A DNA stretch of 64,000 bases from Candidatus Gastranaerophilales bacterium (GCA_944324345.1 CALUVT010000004.1:1-64000); one strand, 5' to 3'; shown: positions 17,520 through 26,860, numbered from the stretch's first letter. Numbers and translations are program-made. Notes: generated by a model not told the origin, from the letters alone.

Positions 17520-20198
17520 ATGACTGAAAAACGTGTATGGTTGTTTAAAGAAGGCAACGCAGACATGCGAAATCTTCTTGGCGGTAAAGGTGCAAACCTC
17601 GCTGAAATGACCAACTTGGGACTACCTGTTCCTCCGGGGTTAACTATTACTACTGAAACATGTATGGATTACATTAACCACGGAAACAAAATGCCTGCAG
17701 GCTTAATGGATGAAGTAAAGTACTATTTAAAAGAAGTTGAAGAACAAGCAGGCAAAAAATTTGGAGATGCTGAAAATCCACTTTTGGTTTCTGTTCGTTC
17801 AGGTGCAAGACTTTCTATGCCAGGTATGATGGAAACTATCTTAAATTTGGGGTTAAATGACAAAACTGTTGAAGGGATGATTAAGCTCACAAACAACCCA
17901 AGATTCTGCTATGATTCATATAGAAGATTCTTAACAATGTTTGGTTCTGTTGCTTGGGAAATCGACAGACAAAAATTTGAAGATTACCTCGACAAAATTA
18001 AAGAAGAAAAAGGTTACAAATCTGATACAGACTTAACTGCAGAAGATTGGAAATCTTTAATTGAACCATACAAAGAACTTATAAAGAGAGAAACAGGTAA
18101 AGAATTTCCGCAAGATCCATACATTCAATTAGAAGAAGCAATTGAAGCAGTATTCAGATCATGGAATATTCCTCGTGCTGTTGCATACAGAGAACACTAT
18201 AAAATTGACCATAACTACGGAACAGCAGTTAACGTACAAACGATGGTATTCGGTAATATGGGTGATGATTGTGCTACAGGTGTATCATTCACAAGAAACC
18301 CGTCAACAGGTGAAAACAAATTTTACGGAGAATATCTGACAAATGCTCAAGGTGAAGACGTAGTTGCAGGTATCAGAACTCCAAAACCTATTGCAGAACT
18401 TGAACATGAAATGCCTGATTTGTACAAACAGTACGTTGACATTGCTAAAAAACTTGAAAAAGGCTATAAAGACGTTCAAGATATGGAATTTACAATTGAA
18501 AGAGGTAAATTGTATATCTTACAAACACGTAATGGTAAAAGAACAGCAAAAGCATCTGTAAGAATTGCTGTTGAAATGTGTGAAGAAGGAATAATTGATA
18601 AAGAAAGAGCTATAGAGCTTGTTGATGCAAACCAACTTTATCAAGTATTGTTACCTGATTTTGACCCTGCCGCAAAAAAAGAAGCACATAAAATTGCTCA
18701 AGGTCTTGCAGCATCACCTGGAGCTGCAGTAGGTAAAATAGTATTTGATACTGAAGAAGCTGCAGAACGTGGTAAAGCAGGTGAAAAAGTTATATTAGTA
18801 AGAATAGAAACTTGTCCTGATGATATTCACGGCATGATAGAATCTCAAGGTGTATTAACACTAAGAGGCGGTATGACATCTCACGCTGCAGTTGTTGCGA
18901 AAGGTATGGGTAAACCTTGTGTTGCAGGTTGCGAAGATTTATCTATTGACCTTAAGAATGAAACATTAACAGCAGCTGACGGTACTGTATATCACAAAGA
19001 TGATATTATTTCTCTTGATGGCGGTACAGGTGAAGTTATGGAAGGTTCTGTACATTTGGTTCCTCCAAAGATGGATGAAAACTTCCAAAAGCTATTCAAA
19101 TGGGTTGATGAAACTAAATTATTGAGCGTAAGAGCAAATGCTGACACTCCTGCTGATGTTGCGAAAGCTCTTGAACTTGGTGCCGAAGGTGTAGGTCTTT
19201 GCCGTACAGAACACATGTTTATGGATCCGGACAGACTTCCTTGGGTTCAAAAAATGATTATTGCAGGTACTCCTGAAGCTAGAAAAGAAGCTCTTGATCA
19301 CTTGTTACCTATGCAATACAGCGATTTTTATGCAATGTTTAAAGCATTAGGTGACAAATCAATGACAATAAGACTTCTTGATCCACCTCTTCATGAATTC
19401 TTACCGGATAAAGAAGAGTTGATTGCAAAAGTCGCAACTAAAAAAGCTAAGGGGGAAGATTACAAAGAAGATGAAAAACTTCTCAATATCGTTGAAGCAA
19501 TGTCTGAATCTAACCCAATGATGGGCTTAAGAGGTTGCCGTTTGGGCTTAACTTATCCTGAAATCAACGAAATGCAAGTTAGAGCAATCTTTACAGCAGC
19601 TTGTGATTTGAAAAAAGAAGGATTAGACGTTAAACCTGAAGTAATGATTCCTCTTGTAGGCCACGTAAACGAGTTAAAAACAGTAAAAGCTGTATTGGAA
19701 CGCGTTGCTAAAGAAGTAATGAATGAAAAAGGTGTTACAGTTGATTATATGTTCGGAACGATGATTGAAATTCCTCGTGCTGCATTGACTGCTGATCAAA
19801 TTGCTGAATACGCAGAATTCTTCTCATTCGGAACAAACGACTTAACACAAATGACATTCGGCTATTCAAGAGATGACGCTGAGGGTAAATTCTTACAGAA
19901 CTATGTAGAACAGAAAATTCTTCCAGCTAACCCATTTGCAACATTGGATCAAGAAGGTGTTGGACAGCTAATGAAGATAGCTTTGGAAAAAGCATTGAAA
20001 ATTAGACCGCATCTTAAACGTGGAATCTGCGGAGAACACGGTGGAGATCCTGCTTCTGTTAAATTCTGCCACAGAATTGGTTTGAACTACGTATCATGTT
20101 CACCATTCAGAGTTCCGCAAGCAAGACTTGCAGCAGCTCAAGCAGTAATTGAATTTAAGCACAGCAAGGAAGAAGAAGGCCCTCTTGGCTGTAAATAA
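17520..20198 (+). CDS. ppdK: Pyruvate, phosphate dikinase
   Basis: Interconverts pyruvate, ATP and phosphate with PEP, AMP and pyrophosphate; in anaerobes it acts in glycolysis or gluconeogenesis. At 892 aa it is full length: the ATP-grasp N-terminal domain (LLGGKGANLAEM near residue 20), the phosphohistidine swivel domain (GGMTSHAAVVAKGMGKPC, catalytic His455), and the C-terminal TIM barrel with GLCRTEHMF, MIEIPRAAL, FGTNDLTQM and GICGEHGGDP. A strong RBS (AAAGGAG) precedes the ATG. Codon use is cleaner and more GC-skewed than its neighbours, which suggests high expression. A long terminator follows. Confidence 0.97.
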   Translation: MTEKRVWLFKEGNADMRNLLGGKGANLAEMTNLGLPVPPGLTITTETCMDYINHGNKMPAGLMDEVKYYLKEVEEQAGKKFGDAENPLLVSVRSGARLSMPGMMETILNLGLNDKTVEGMIKLTNNPRFCYDSYRRFLTMFGSVAWEIDRQKFEDYLDKIKEEKGYKSDTDLTAEDWKSLIEPYKELIKRETGKEFPQDPYIQLEEAIEAVFRSWNIPRAVAYREHYKIDHNYGTAVNVQTMVFGNMGDDCATGVSFTRNPSTGENKFYGEYLTNAQGEDVVAGIRTPKPIAELEHEMPDLYKQYVDIAKKLEKGYKDVQDMEFTIERGKLYILQTRNGKRTAKASVRIAVEMCEEGIIDKERAIELVDANQLYQVLLPDFDPAAKKEAHKIAQGLAASPGAAVGKIVFDTEEAAERGKAGEKVILVRIETCPDDIHGMIESQGVLTLRGGMTSHAAVVAKGMGKPCVAGCEDLSIDLKNETLTAADGTVYHKDDIISLDGGTGEVMEGSVHLVPPKMDENFQKLFKWVDETKLLSVRANADTPADVAKALELGAEGVGLCRTEHMFMDPDRLPWVQKMIIAGTPEARKEALDHLLPMQYSDFYAMFKALGDKSMTIRLLDPPLHEFLPDKEELIAKVATKKAKGEDYKEDEKLLNIVEAMSESNPMMGLRGCRLGLTYPEINEMQVRAIFTAACDLKKEGLDVKPEVMIPLVGHVNELKTVKAVLERVAKEVMNEKGVTVDYMFGTMIEIPRAALTADQIAEYAEFFSFGTNDLTQMTFGYSRDDAEGKFLQNYVEQKILPANPFATLDQEGVGQLMKIALEKALKIRPHLKRGICGEHGGDPASVKFCHRIGLNYVSCSPFRVPQARLAAAQAVIEFKHSKEEEGPLGCK

Positions 20199-20240
20199 TG
20201 TGAAAATTATTTATAAATAAATATATTCACAAGCAAATTA

Positions 20241-20275
20241 AAACGAGGCGGAAGTTAAAAACTTCCGCCTCGTTT
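20241..20275. terminator. Bidirectional terminator
   Basis: A perfect 16-bp stem with an AAA loop, A-rich on one side and T-rich on the other, between the convergent ppdK and R3H ATPase genes; it should work for both. Confidence 0.9.
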
Positions 20276-20288
20276 ATTATCTCTTTCA

Positions 20289-21920
20289 TCAATTATTAAA
20301 ATCTTTTCCGCCGACTATTCTCAAATGCCTGTTGCTACCCTCACCAATTGATGTACTTTTCATATTATGCTGTTCAACAAGTTCGTGCTGCAACTTTCTT
20401 ATGTGCTGATTTTGCGGAGTAAGCTCGACATGCTCTGCACCTGCCAAAATCTTATTTATAGCGGCCTTTGCTTCATCTAAAGCTCTTTCTGCATCATCAT
20501 AGTAGCCGCACAAAGTTTCAGAGGCCTCTGTTATTTGCAAAGCTTCCTTCAAAACCTTTTGAATTTGTGCCATTGAATTTGTTTTTACGTAGAAAATCTG
20601 TAATCTATAATCATTAGCGATACTAAGAACCTTTGCCCCACCTTTTATGAAATTTTTGTGAGCTATAACTATATCTGCATCTTCAAGATTACGAGTAATC
20701 TCCGCATTTAAGTCAAGTCTTTCAATAACCTTTTCGACAATAGTTCTTGAAACTGCATAGAGATATATTTTTTTTATTCCCTTAACTTCTTCTACGTATT
20801 TTTGTCTTGAAAAACTAAATTTTAAACTGTCAGTGTTATGTTCCGGAACGCTTTTGTCTAACCTGTTAACTTCTTTTGGAATATCACTCAAAGTCGGTTC
20901 TGTTTTTGGTACAGTTTGTTGCGGTGGCAATTCGCCCTCATAAGACTTATCAACCTTACGGATTTCCGGTCTTATAGGCCAGCCTCTTAGTATATAATCT
21001 ACAGCTTCTGCGGTGTTTTTATAAACAGCCAAAGTGTTTCTATCCAAAATTTCGATTACAACATCAAATGTCGGTTGTTTTTCTCTTTCTAAAACCGTCT
21101 TTTGTGAAGCTCTACGCTTAGCTTCATCATCTCCTAAAGTAACTGATTGAATGCCTCCTACAAGATCTGACAAAGTGGGGTTTTTAATTAAATTTTCCAA
21201 ACTGTTACCGTGAGCCGTTGCAATGAGCATAACACCACGTTCAGCTATTGTACGTGCAGCTTGAGCTTCCTCTTCGGTTCCAATTTCATCAACCACAATA
21301 ACCTCAGGAGTATGGTTTTCAACAGCCTCTATCATAATATCTTTTTGAAACTGTGGCTGAGTAACTTGCATACGTCTTGCATGGCCTATGGCTGGATGCG
21401 GAGTATCACCATCACCAGCAATTTCATTTGAAGTATCAACAATTACAACACGTTTTCCCAACTCATCTGCAACTAAACGTGAAATTTCTCTTAATTTTGT
21501 TGTTTTACCAACCCCGGGACGTCCTAGGAACAAAATACTTTTATTCATCATACAAATATCTTTGATACAAGCAATTGTTCCGGTAACTACTCTACCTATA
21601 CGGCAAGTAAGACCAATAATCTTGCCTTGGCGGTTTCTTATTGCACTAATTCTATGCAAAGTACCGGGAATTCCTGAACGGTTGTCTGATGTAAAATCCT
21701 GAATACGACTTGTTATATAATTAATATCATCTTCTGTTACAAATTCATCACCCAAATATTCAATTTTTCCCCCGGCGTGACGAATTTCCGGTGTACGACC
21801 GATATCTAAAACAATCTCTATAACATCTTCCATCTTTTCATAAGTGATATGCTTTTTTACTTTTTCAGGAAGAACTTCTGTTAATCGATCTAGGTCATTT
21901 TGAAATTGTAAATTACTCAT
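20289..21920 (-). CDS. Ycf45-like AAA ATPase with C-terminal R3H domain
   Basis: A 543-aa protein. The ATPase domain carries Walker A GRPGVGKTT (about 133-141), Walker B VIVVDEIG and RGVMLIATAHG; this is the family of chloroplast Ycf45 and the SpoIIIAA-like secretion-type ATPases. The C terminus (from about residue 485) is an R3H single-stranded nucleic-acid-binding domain ending IGEGSNRHLRIVG. The combination is typical of cyanobacteria, where its role is unclear (RNA or DNA binding is inferred). An in-frame ATG 51 nt upstream exists; I chose 21920 because AGAAAGG stands 7 nt before it. An extended -10 (22047-22042) lies about 120 nt upstream. Confidence 0.88.
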   Translation of the reverse strand: MSNLQFQNDLDRLTEVLPEKVKKHITYEKMEDVIEIVLDIGRTPEIRHAGGKIEYLGDEFVTEDDINYITSRIQDFTSDNRSGIPGTLHRISAIRNRQGKIIGLTCRIGRVVTGTIACIKDICMMNKSILFLGRPGVGKTTKLREISRLVADELGKRVVIVDTSNEIAGDGDTPHPAIGHARRMQVTQPQFQKDIMIEAVENHTPEVIVVDEIGTEEEAQAARTIAERGVMLIATAHGNSLENLIKNPTLSDLVGGIQSVTLGDDEAKRRASQKTVLEREKQPTFDVVIEILDRNTLAVYKNTAEAVDYILRGWPIRPEIRKVDKSYEGELPPQQTVPKTEPTLSDIPKEVNRLDKSVPEHNTDSLKFSFSRQKYVEEVKGIKKIYLYAVSRTIVEKVIERLDLNAEITRNLEDADIVIAHKNFIKGGAKVLSIANDYRLQIFYVKTNSMAQIQKVLKEALQITEASETLCGYYDDAERALDEAKAAINKILAGAEHVELTPQNQHIRKLQHELVEQHNMKSTSIGEGSNRHLRIVGGKDFNN

Positions 21921-22041
21921 TTGCTGCCTTTCTGCTATTTTGTTACAACTTAAGGTAACAAAATATGTCACCGGCTTATAACGACTTTCCGCACCCGCAG
22001 CGAAAACTTTAATTCTTTATTCAACTTACCTTTCTACTTAT

Positions 22042-22050
22042 ATTATACCA
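22042..22050 (-). promoter_or_regulatory. Extended -10 promoter for the R3H ATPase gene
   Basis: TG-G-TATAAT on the minus strand (hexamer 22047-22042). A TTGATG lies 19 nt further upstream as a poor -35. Confidence 0.5.
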
Positions 22051-22243
22051 CTTTTTCAAGAAATCTCATCAATCAAAGATATTACAAAAATTTCAATTTT
22101 ACATAACTTAATAGACAAAGTAAAAAATAAAATAACAATGAACAAAAATCTATTTTTAAGAAAAATAAATTAAAAAATAATTGGAATTTTATATTAACAA
22201 TTGTTACAAAAGTTATTATATTTTTTAAAGTTTTTAAACAAAA

Positions 22244-22260
22244 ATGTCGTAGTACGACAT
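22244..22260. promoter_or_regulatory. 17-bp perfect palindrome, candidate operator
   Basis: ATGTCGTA-G-TACGACAT lies 36 nt upstream of the 602-aa gene in otherwise AT-rich DNA. No T-run follows, so it is unlikely to be a terminator. A regulator-binding site is inferred. Confidence 0.45.
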
Positions 22261-22296
22261 GAACGTTACTAGTATTGAAAGGAAAATCTTAAAAAA

Positions 22297-24105
22297 ATGG
22301 GATTAGCAGCAGGACAAGCTAGACTACTAAGTATCACAAGCCGAAAAGCGGATTGTGAATTCCAGTCAATGCGTCTTTCACACCAAAAGATAGCATTGTC
22401 AAGGGAACTTGCTGACCTTTCAAATGAATATCAAAATTCACTCGATCAAACAAAATTAATTTATGATTATTATGGAACAGGAGATACAAATACTCCTTTA
22501 ACTTACAGCATATTGATGACTCCTTCTGCTCTAAACGATTACATGCCGATAACTTTAACAGATACATCAGGCAGGGTAACATTGAATAGTAAATATGCAG
22601 AAGCAGCAAGAGCCGCAGGTATTCCTCAAGAAGGATTGGGGACATTGCCTTCTGAAACTATGCGTAACAGCTTTATACAAAGTCTTGCTAATAGCGGTTT
22701 AATTGCCGAAAAAACAGCATCTACGATTCTTGGGTTGCCATATAACCAGGCTGCAGGTTTTGGCGGCGGTTCAACAGCAGCTATTGTAACATCTTCCGGT
22801 AATGTTACTGATTTAATCAAATACATTAATGAAAATTGTAATGGTACATTCACAGTTGATAAAAATGATCAAAGATTACAAAAAGCCTGCACTGCGACCA
22901 AAGATAAATCCGAAGTAGCTCAAGTATACCCTAGCACAGGGAATGGAAGAATGGATGATCCTTTATCAATGAGTTTAGGGGAATTATTAGGTAGTAATAC
23001 ATCGTATTGTCTTGATTACGAAGGTATACAAGGTGAACAAACGCCTGTAATAGGTATTGCGATGATGACATCATACTTAACAGGTGATGACGGTTTTATT
23101 GATTGGTTGTATGATGAATTTTCCAGCGTTTTAGATTTGGGAGATGGCTACACAGGTGCAGCTCTTGAATATGCTATGCAACAAACAAAAGACCTTTTCA
23201 CACCAACTGTAACAGCAAATATAGAAGGTACAAACCAAAATGTAGCAAATTTTTGGTACAATTACACCGGACCAGAGGGACCTAACGGTGTTAAATATGA
23301 CAATTTAGATCGAATAACAAGTTGGAAAGATGATAAGTATAATCTTCAGGCATACGTTAATGAACTTAGTGCAAATACCATGGATGCAAGCCACCCCAGA
23401 TACGAAGCATATGTCGCCGCTGGGAGTAGTAGTTACGTAGGCTTTAACGTTTTAAGGAGTAATCAAGAAATTACAGGTGGTGACCCATATGACAGAGGTA
23501 CGGCATCTATAAACCTTAATAATATTGCTAAAGCATTTTTAACATTCTTTGCCGACTATATGAATGGAGTATCTAAAAAAGATTCAAACGGTTATGAACA
23601 GTTCTCTGTTGGTATTGGAGCTCTAGATAACCAAAATACAAATAATCTTGCAACGGATGATTACTTATATGAATACACTTGGGCAGTCGGTTCCAGTGTA
23701 TCTAGTGACGACTTGGGGCAAGCAACTTTCTATGATACGTTGTTTAACCAGATTTGTACAAACGGATGGACTGAAAATAACAAAATTGATGATAAAGATT
23801 ATTTACAACAAATGCTACAAAGCGGTATGCTTTACATATCAAAAATTAAAGATGATGGTTTCTATTATCAAGCAAACTATGCAACTGATGCTTATATAAA
23901 AGAAATTGCTGATGAAACATATATCGCACAAGCTGAAGCAAAATACAACACAGAAAAAGCTAAATTAAATGCGAAAGAAGAAACTCTTGACTTGAAGATG
24001 AAAAATCTGGATACCGAAATATCATCTTTAACAACAGAGTACGACACAGTTAAAAATACAATTTCTAAAAATATCGAAAAATCATTTAAACGTTATAATG
24101 CTTAA
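22297..24105 (+). CDS. Lineage-type 602-aa protein, unknown function
   Basis: The N terminus (MGLAAGQARLLSITSRKADC) runs into a helical segment to about residue 60. The middle (about 65-540) is Asn/Asp/Tyr/Gly-rich and looks globular or repetitive; the C terminus (about 548-602) is a charged coiled coil. There is no classical signal peptide and no membrane segment. Helical ends around a Gly/Asn-rich centre recall filament or surface-layer subunits such as flagellin-like proteins, but no motif confirms this. I have the impression that proteins with this start are common in gut Melainabacteria; that is memory, not a search. A GAAAGGA RBS precedes the start, and a palindrome lies upstream. Confidence 0.85.
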   Translation: MGLAAGQARLLSITSRKADCEFQSMRLSHQKIALSRELADLSNEYQNSLDQTKLIYDYYGTGDTNTPLTYSILMTPSALNDYMPITLTDTSGRVTLNSKYAEAARAAGIPQEGLGTLPSETMRNSFIQSLANSGLIAEKTASTILGLPYNQAAGFGGGSTAAIVTSSGNVTDLIKYINENCNGTFTVDKNDQRLQKACTATKDKSEVAQVYPSTGNGRMDDPLSMSLGELLGSNTSYCLDYEGIQGEQTPVIGIAMMTSYLTGDDGFIDWLYDEFSSVLDLGDGYTGAALEYAMQQTKDLFTPTVTANIEGTNQNVANFWYNYTGPEGPNGVKYDNLDRITSWKDDKYNLQAYVNELSANTMDASHPRYEAYVAAGSSSYVGFNVLRSNQEITGGDPYDRGTASINLNNIAKAFLTFFADYMNGVSKKDSNGYEQFSVGIGALDNQNTNNLATDDYLYEYTWAVGSSVSSDDLGQATFYDTLFNQICTNGWTENNKIDDKDYLQQMLQSGMLYISKIKDDGFYYQANYATDAYIKEIADETYIAQAEAKYNTEKAKLNAKEETLDLKMKNLDTEISSLTTEYDTVKNTISKNIEKSFKRYNA

Positions 24106-24120
24106 AATAGTATTCTTAAG

Positions 24121-24176
24121 TACAATTAAAGAACTCTTACAGCTGAATTCGAACAAGTAAGAGTTCTTTAATTGTA
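24121..24176. terminator. Bidirectional terminator with 20-bp arms
   Basis: Perfect 20-bp inverted arms (24121-24140 and 24157-24176) around a 16-nt loop, between the convergent 602-aa and acyltransferase genes. The A-rich and T-rich flanks fit termination in both directions. Confidence 0.85.
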
Positions 24177-24186
24177 TGTTAACAGC

Positions 24187-25017
24187 CTAAACATCAGCGA
24201 CCTGTGGCAAGTCAATACTCTTTAATCTCTGTTCAATTCTTCTATACCACTTAAGGTGCTGTTTAAAAAGTATATTGTATTTTGTAATATCTCCGTGCGA
24301 AATCTCATAAGCTTGGTTATCACAAACCTTTTCCATAGACCTTTCTAACATATGAGTTAATTCTTTTCTGTCATAAGGCATAGTCTCTCTTGAAAGTTCA
24401 ATCCTTTCACCAAACTCAACAATAACTTCAGGCCTGTTATCTCTAAAAAATGTATAATCAACAGCCAAAGGTATCAAATGAACTTTGCCATATCTTTTAA
24501 CAGCATTCTGAGCAATATATGCCAATCCTGTTTGAAATTCTATAGGTCTGTAATGAGGTGGTCTTATAATTCCTTGAGGGAAAATACACAAGATATTTCT
24601 TAAATCTCCAACGACATCAACTGAATACTTTAAAGCCTTCATAGCAGATTGTGGAGACTTTTTATTAACAGAATACGCACCACCGCGTCTCAAAAGAGGA
24701 AATCTGTTTAACTCTTCAACCATCAAACGAATTTCCTTGTGAAATATACGATGAGTAATATTATAAAAAACTATACCATCCCACCAGTTGCTGTGTGGAG
24801 CAAATAGAATTACCGGTACGTTTTGATCCCTGTCAAAGTAATTTTCTGCTCCCTTATATCTGAATGCATAAAAACGATTCTGAAGCATGTTAAAGAAAAA
24901 CATACTAGCAACCCAAAGCCAAAACTTGCTTGTCTTAGCAGGTTTAAATTTCTCCTCTTTATTCCTCAGCTTAGTCGGCGGGATGTCAGAATATAATTGT
25001 TCCTCTGTTTCTACCAT
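24187..25017 (-). CDS. plsC: 1-acyl-glycerol-3-phosphate acyltransferase family (PlsC-like)
   Basis: A 276-aa membrane-associated acyltransferase that probably adds the second acyl chain in phospholipid synthesis. The HX4D active-site motif is HSNWWD in ILFAPHSNWWDG; FPQGIIRPPHYRP takes the place of the usual PEGTRS block, a divergence from the bacterial standard that leaves the acceptor open. A hydrophobic stretch lies at about residues 28-48. No RBS is visible; TACAAT lies 10 nt before the ATG, which implies a very short leader. A related lysophospholipid or glycolipid acyltransferase role is possible. Confidence 0.78.
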   Translation of the reverse strand: MVETEEQLYSDIPPTKLRNKEEKFKPAKTSKFWLWVASMFFFNMLQNRFYAFRYKGAENYFDRDQNVPVILFAPHSNWWDGIVFYNITHRIFHKEIRLMVEELNRFPLLRRGGAYSVNKKSPQSAMKALKYSVDVVGDLRNILCIFPQGIIRPPHYRPIEFQTGLAYIAQNAVKRYGKVHLIPLAVDYTFFRDNRPEVIVEFGERIELSRETMPYDRKELTHMLERSMEKVCDNQAYEISHGDITKYNILFKQHLKWYRRIEQRLKSIDLPQVADV

Positions 25018-25137
25018 AATATATTTAATTGTACTCTAGTTATGCAAAATACGCAAATAAGAAAGTGTTATTCTTTAAGAAAATTTAACGTTAACAAATA
25101 AATTGCATTTCAAAAAGTAAATTTTGTTAACCTGCAC

Positions 25138-25167
25138 TTGATTAGCAAAATTTTTTGTGATTACATA
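25138..25167 (+). promoter_or_regulatory. Putative rpsP promoter
   Basis: TTGATT (25138-25143), 18-nt spacer, TACATA (25162-25167), about 115 nt before rpsP, so the mRNA would carry a structured leader. Confidence 0.35.
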
Positions 25168-25190
25168 AAGTTGGAATAAGGTAATTCCTC

Positions 25191-25256
25191 TTAACCTTGT
25201 TCAAGGATTTGACATTTAAAGCGGCGGCTGCGTTAAGTGGCAAACCCGAAGGTTAC
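25191..25256 (+). promoter_or_regulatory. Structured 5' leader of rpsP
   Basis: GC-rich for this genome. TAACCTT (25192-25198) can pair with AAGGTTA (25249-25255) to close a domain; alternatively CCTTG/CAAGG (25195-25206) forms a local hairpin, as does AACC-CGAA-GGTT near the end. Mutually exclusive pairings before a ribosomal protein gene suggest autogenous control. I do not recognise a riboswitch class. Confidence 0.4.
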
Positions 25257-25282
25257 ACAAAAAAATAAGGGAAAATTTAAAA

Positions 25283-25672
25283 ATGTTAAAAATCAGATTA
25301 AAAAGAATGGGTGCTAAAAAGAATCCTTCATACAGAATTATTGTAATTAACTCAACAACAAAACGTGAAGGTAGACCTGTACAAGAATTAGGTCACTATA
25401 ATCCTAAAACTAAAGTTATGAAATTGGACAAAGTTGCAGCTCTTGATTGGGTTAAAAAAGGTGCACAACCAACAGAAACAGTAGCATATTTGATTAAGAA
25501 CTGTAATGAAGACGGTACTTTAAACTACAAGAAAAAAGAGACCGTTAAATTGTCTAAAAAAGCACAGGCAAAAGCTGCTGCAGAAGCTGAAGCAAAGGCT
25601 AAAGCTGAAGAAGAAGCAAAAGCTGCTGCAGAAGCTGAAAGCAACGCTGAAGAAGCTCCTGCTGAAGCATAA
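25283..25672 (+). CDS. rpsP: Ribosomal protein S16 with Ala/Glu tail
   Basis: Residues 1-80 are a standard bS16 (MLKIRLKRMGAKKNPSYRI, then VQELGHYNPKT), a 30S assembly and structural protein. Residues about 90-129 add a low-complexity Lys-Ala-Glu helical tail, as seen in several phyla. The upstream RBS (AAGGGA at about 12 nt) is weak and long-spaced, which fits leader-mediated control. The usual partners rimM, trmD and rplS are not adjacent. Confidence 0.97.
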   Translation: MLKIRLKRMGAKKNPSYRIIVINSTTKREGRPVQELGHYNPKTKVMKLDKVAALDWVKKGAQPTETVAYLIKNCNEDGTLNYKKKETVKLSKKAQAKAAAEAEAKAKAEEEAKAAAEAESNAEEAPAEA

Positions 25673-25693
25673 GATTACAAAGATAAACTTAGA

Positions 25694-25725
25694 AAAAAGA
25701 CCAGATTATAAATCTGGTCTTTTTT
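25694..25725 (+). terminator. Rho-independent terminator of rpsP
   Basis: A stem AAAGACCAGAT/ATCTGGTCTTT with a short loop and a T6 tail, 22 nt after the stop. Confidence 0.9.
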
Positions 25726-25769
25726 CTGTCTTAAATTAAACTCATAAAAACAACTATTTTTGAAAAACT

Positions 25770-26249
25770 TTAATCATTATATTTGCTAATTTCTAAGAAG
25801 TAATTTTCTAAAGCAGCGTAACCTTTATATATTTCGTTTGAAATATTTGCATAACTGTTCGCTACAATAAATTTTAATTCCTTTGTCCTTATCTCTAAAA
25901 TCATATCTGAATCATTTTTCAAATTTTCATCAGCAGACATTGACCACTTCTGCAATAACGCAAGTTCCTCATACATTTGTTTAACAGTCGTATATTCAAG
26001 AGTGTTAAAGTCATACTTTGCCAGTAACTTTTTCTCAAGATTTGTAATTCTCGGCATAACAGCTTGGAATTTAAATATTTTCTTGATGATAATATAGTTA
26101 TCAGCAAGCTTTCTGTGAGAATACGGAATTATATTTTTAGCTAAAAGTGCTGCATAAGAACGAGAGGTGAAAACTTCATCATGTCTTGAAAAAGCACTTC
26201 TGGATGTCAAGTCAAAATTTGATTTCTTTTCTATTAAATCTTCCGGCAT
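25770..26249 (-). CDS. Hypothetical helical protein, 159 aa
   Basis: Predominantly alpha-helical and charged, without signal peptide or membrane segment; the C-terminal half (about 80-159) could be a helical bundle. A GGGGGTAG stretch just before the ATG acts as RBS. It sits between rpsP and speD and converges on rpsP. No family recognised. Confidence 0.7.
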   Translation of the reverse strand: MPEDLIEKKSNFDLTSRSAFSRHDEVFTSRSYAALLAKNIIPYSHRKLADNYIIIKKIFKFQAVMPRITNLEKKLLAKYDFNTLEYTTVKQMYEELALLQKWSMSADENLKNDSDMILEIRTKELKFIVANSYANISNEIYKGYAALENYFLEISKYND

Positions 26250-26330
26250 TTCTACCCCCTAATACAAAAATCATACAAAAAGAGAAAATCGTTGTCATGA
26301 TATCTTGTCAAATTTTTTACATGATTTAAC

Positions 26331-26364
26331 AAAAGAGAGCTAATTTCTTAATCAGCTCTCTTTT
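26331..26364 (-). terminator. Terminator downstream of speD
   Basis: A 10-bp stem AAAGAGAGCT/AGCTCTCTTT with a T-rich tail on the minus strand, about 40 nt after the speD stop. Confidence 0.75.
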
Positions 26365-26404
26365 TATCATTAAACTTCCTTACAAGCAAACAGTTAAACT
26401 TTAC

Positions 26405-26860
26405 CTAATCAGCAAACTGCTGCATTATTTCAAAAGGTTTTTCAGCAACTCTAAGAGTTTCTTCATCAATAATACCTCTTTTCAATTCAGAAAAAGTTGC
26501 TTTTTTTGAATTAAATTTTTTCTTCAAAAATTCATAAGAAATTTTTGGATCGCACTTATCACCGCAAGTAAATAAATCGACTGCGGCATAGCCCAATTCC
26601 GGCCATGTGTGAATAGCCAAATGACTTTCAGATATAATAACTACACCTGAAACACCATAAGGGTTAAACATATGGAAACATTTTTGGACAATAGTAGCAC
26701 CACATTCAAGGGCGGCATCCACCATGTACTTTTCTACTTTATCAATACTGTTAAGTGTATTCGGATCACACTCAAAAAATTCTGCTAAAACGTGTTGTCC
26801 TAAGTGGATTTCTTTTTTGCCGTTTTCTTGAAACGCTGTAAATGGTGATATTACTGCCAA
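26405..26860 (-). CDS. speD: S-adenosylmethionine decarboxylase proenzyme
   Basis: Decarboxylates SAM to supply aminopropyl groups for spermidine. The 151-aa proenzyme has the self-cleavage site SESHLAIHTWPE: cut between E78 and S79, S79 becoming the pyruvoyl cofactor, with His84 and Cys99 (FTCGD) as the processing and catalytic residues. It begins at TTG (26860) with AGGAGG 8 nt upstream. An out-of-frame ATG between RBS and TTG would encode only MNWQ before a stop, which may reduce expression. No speE is in the window. Confidence 0.93.
   Translation of the reverse strand: MAVISPFTAFQENGKKEIHLGQHVLAEFFECDPNTLNSIDKVEKYMVDAALECGATIVQKCFHMFNPYGVSGVVIISESHLAIHTWPELGYAAVDLFTCGDKCDPKISYEFLKKKFNSKKATFSELKRGIIDEETLRVAEKPFEIMQQFAD

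Larger units (their letters stand above)
21921..22296. other. Divergent intergenic region, R3H ATPase / 602-aa gene
   Basis: About 375 nt, strongly AT-rich, with no coding sequence I can support. It holds the promoter of the R3H gene (minus-strand extended -10 TGGTATAAT, hexamer 22047-22042) and, just before the 602-aa gene, a 17-bp perfect palindrome (22244-22260). Confidence 0.5.
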
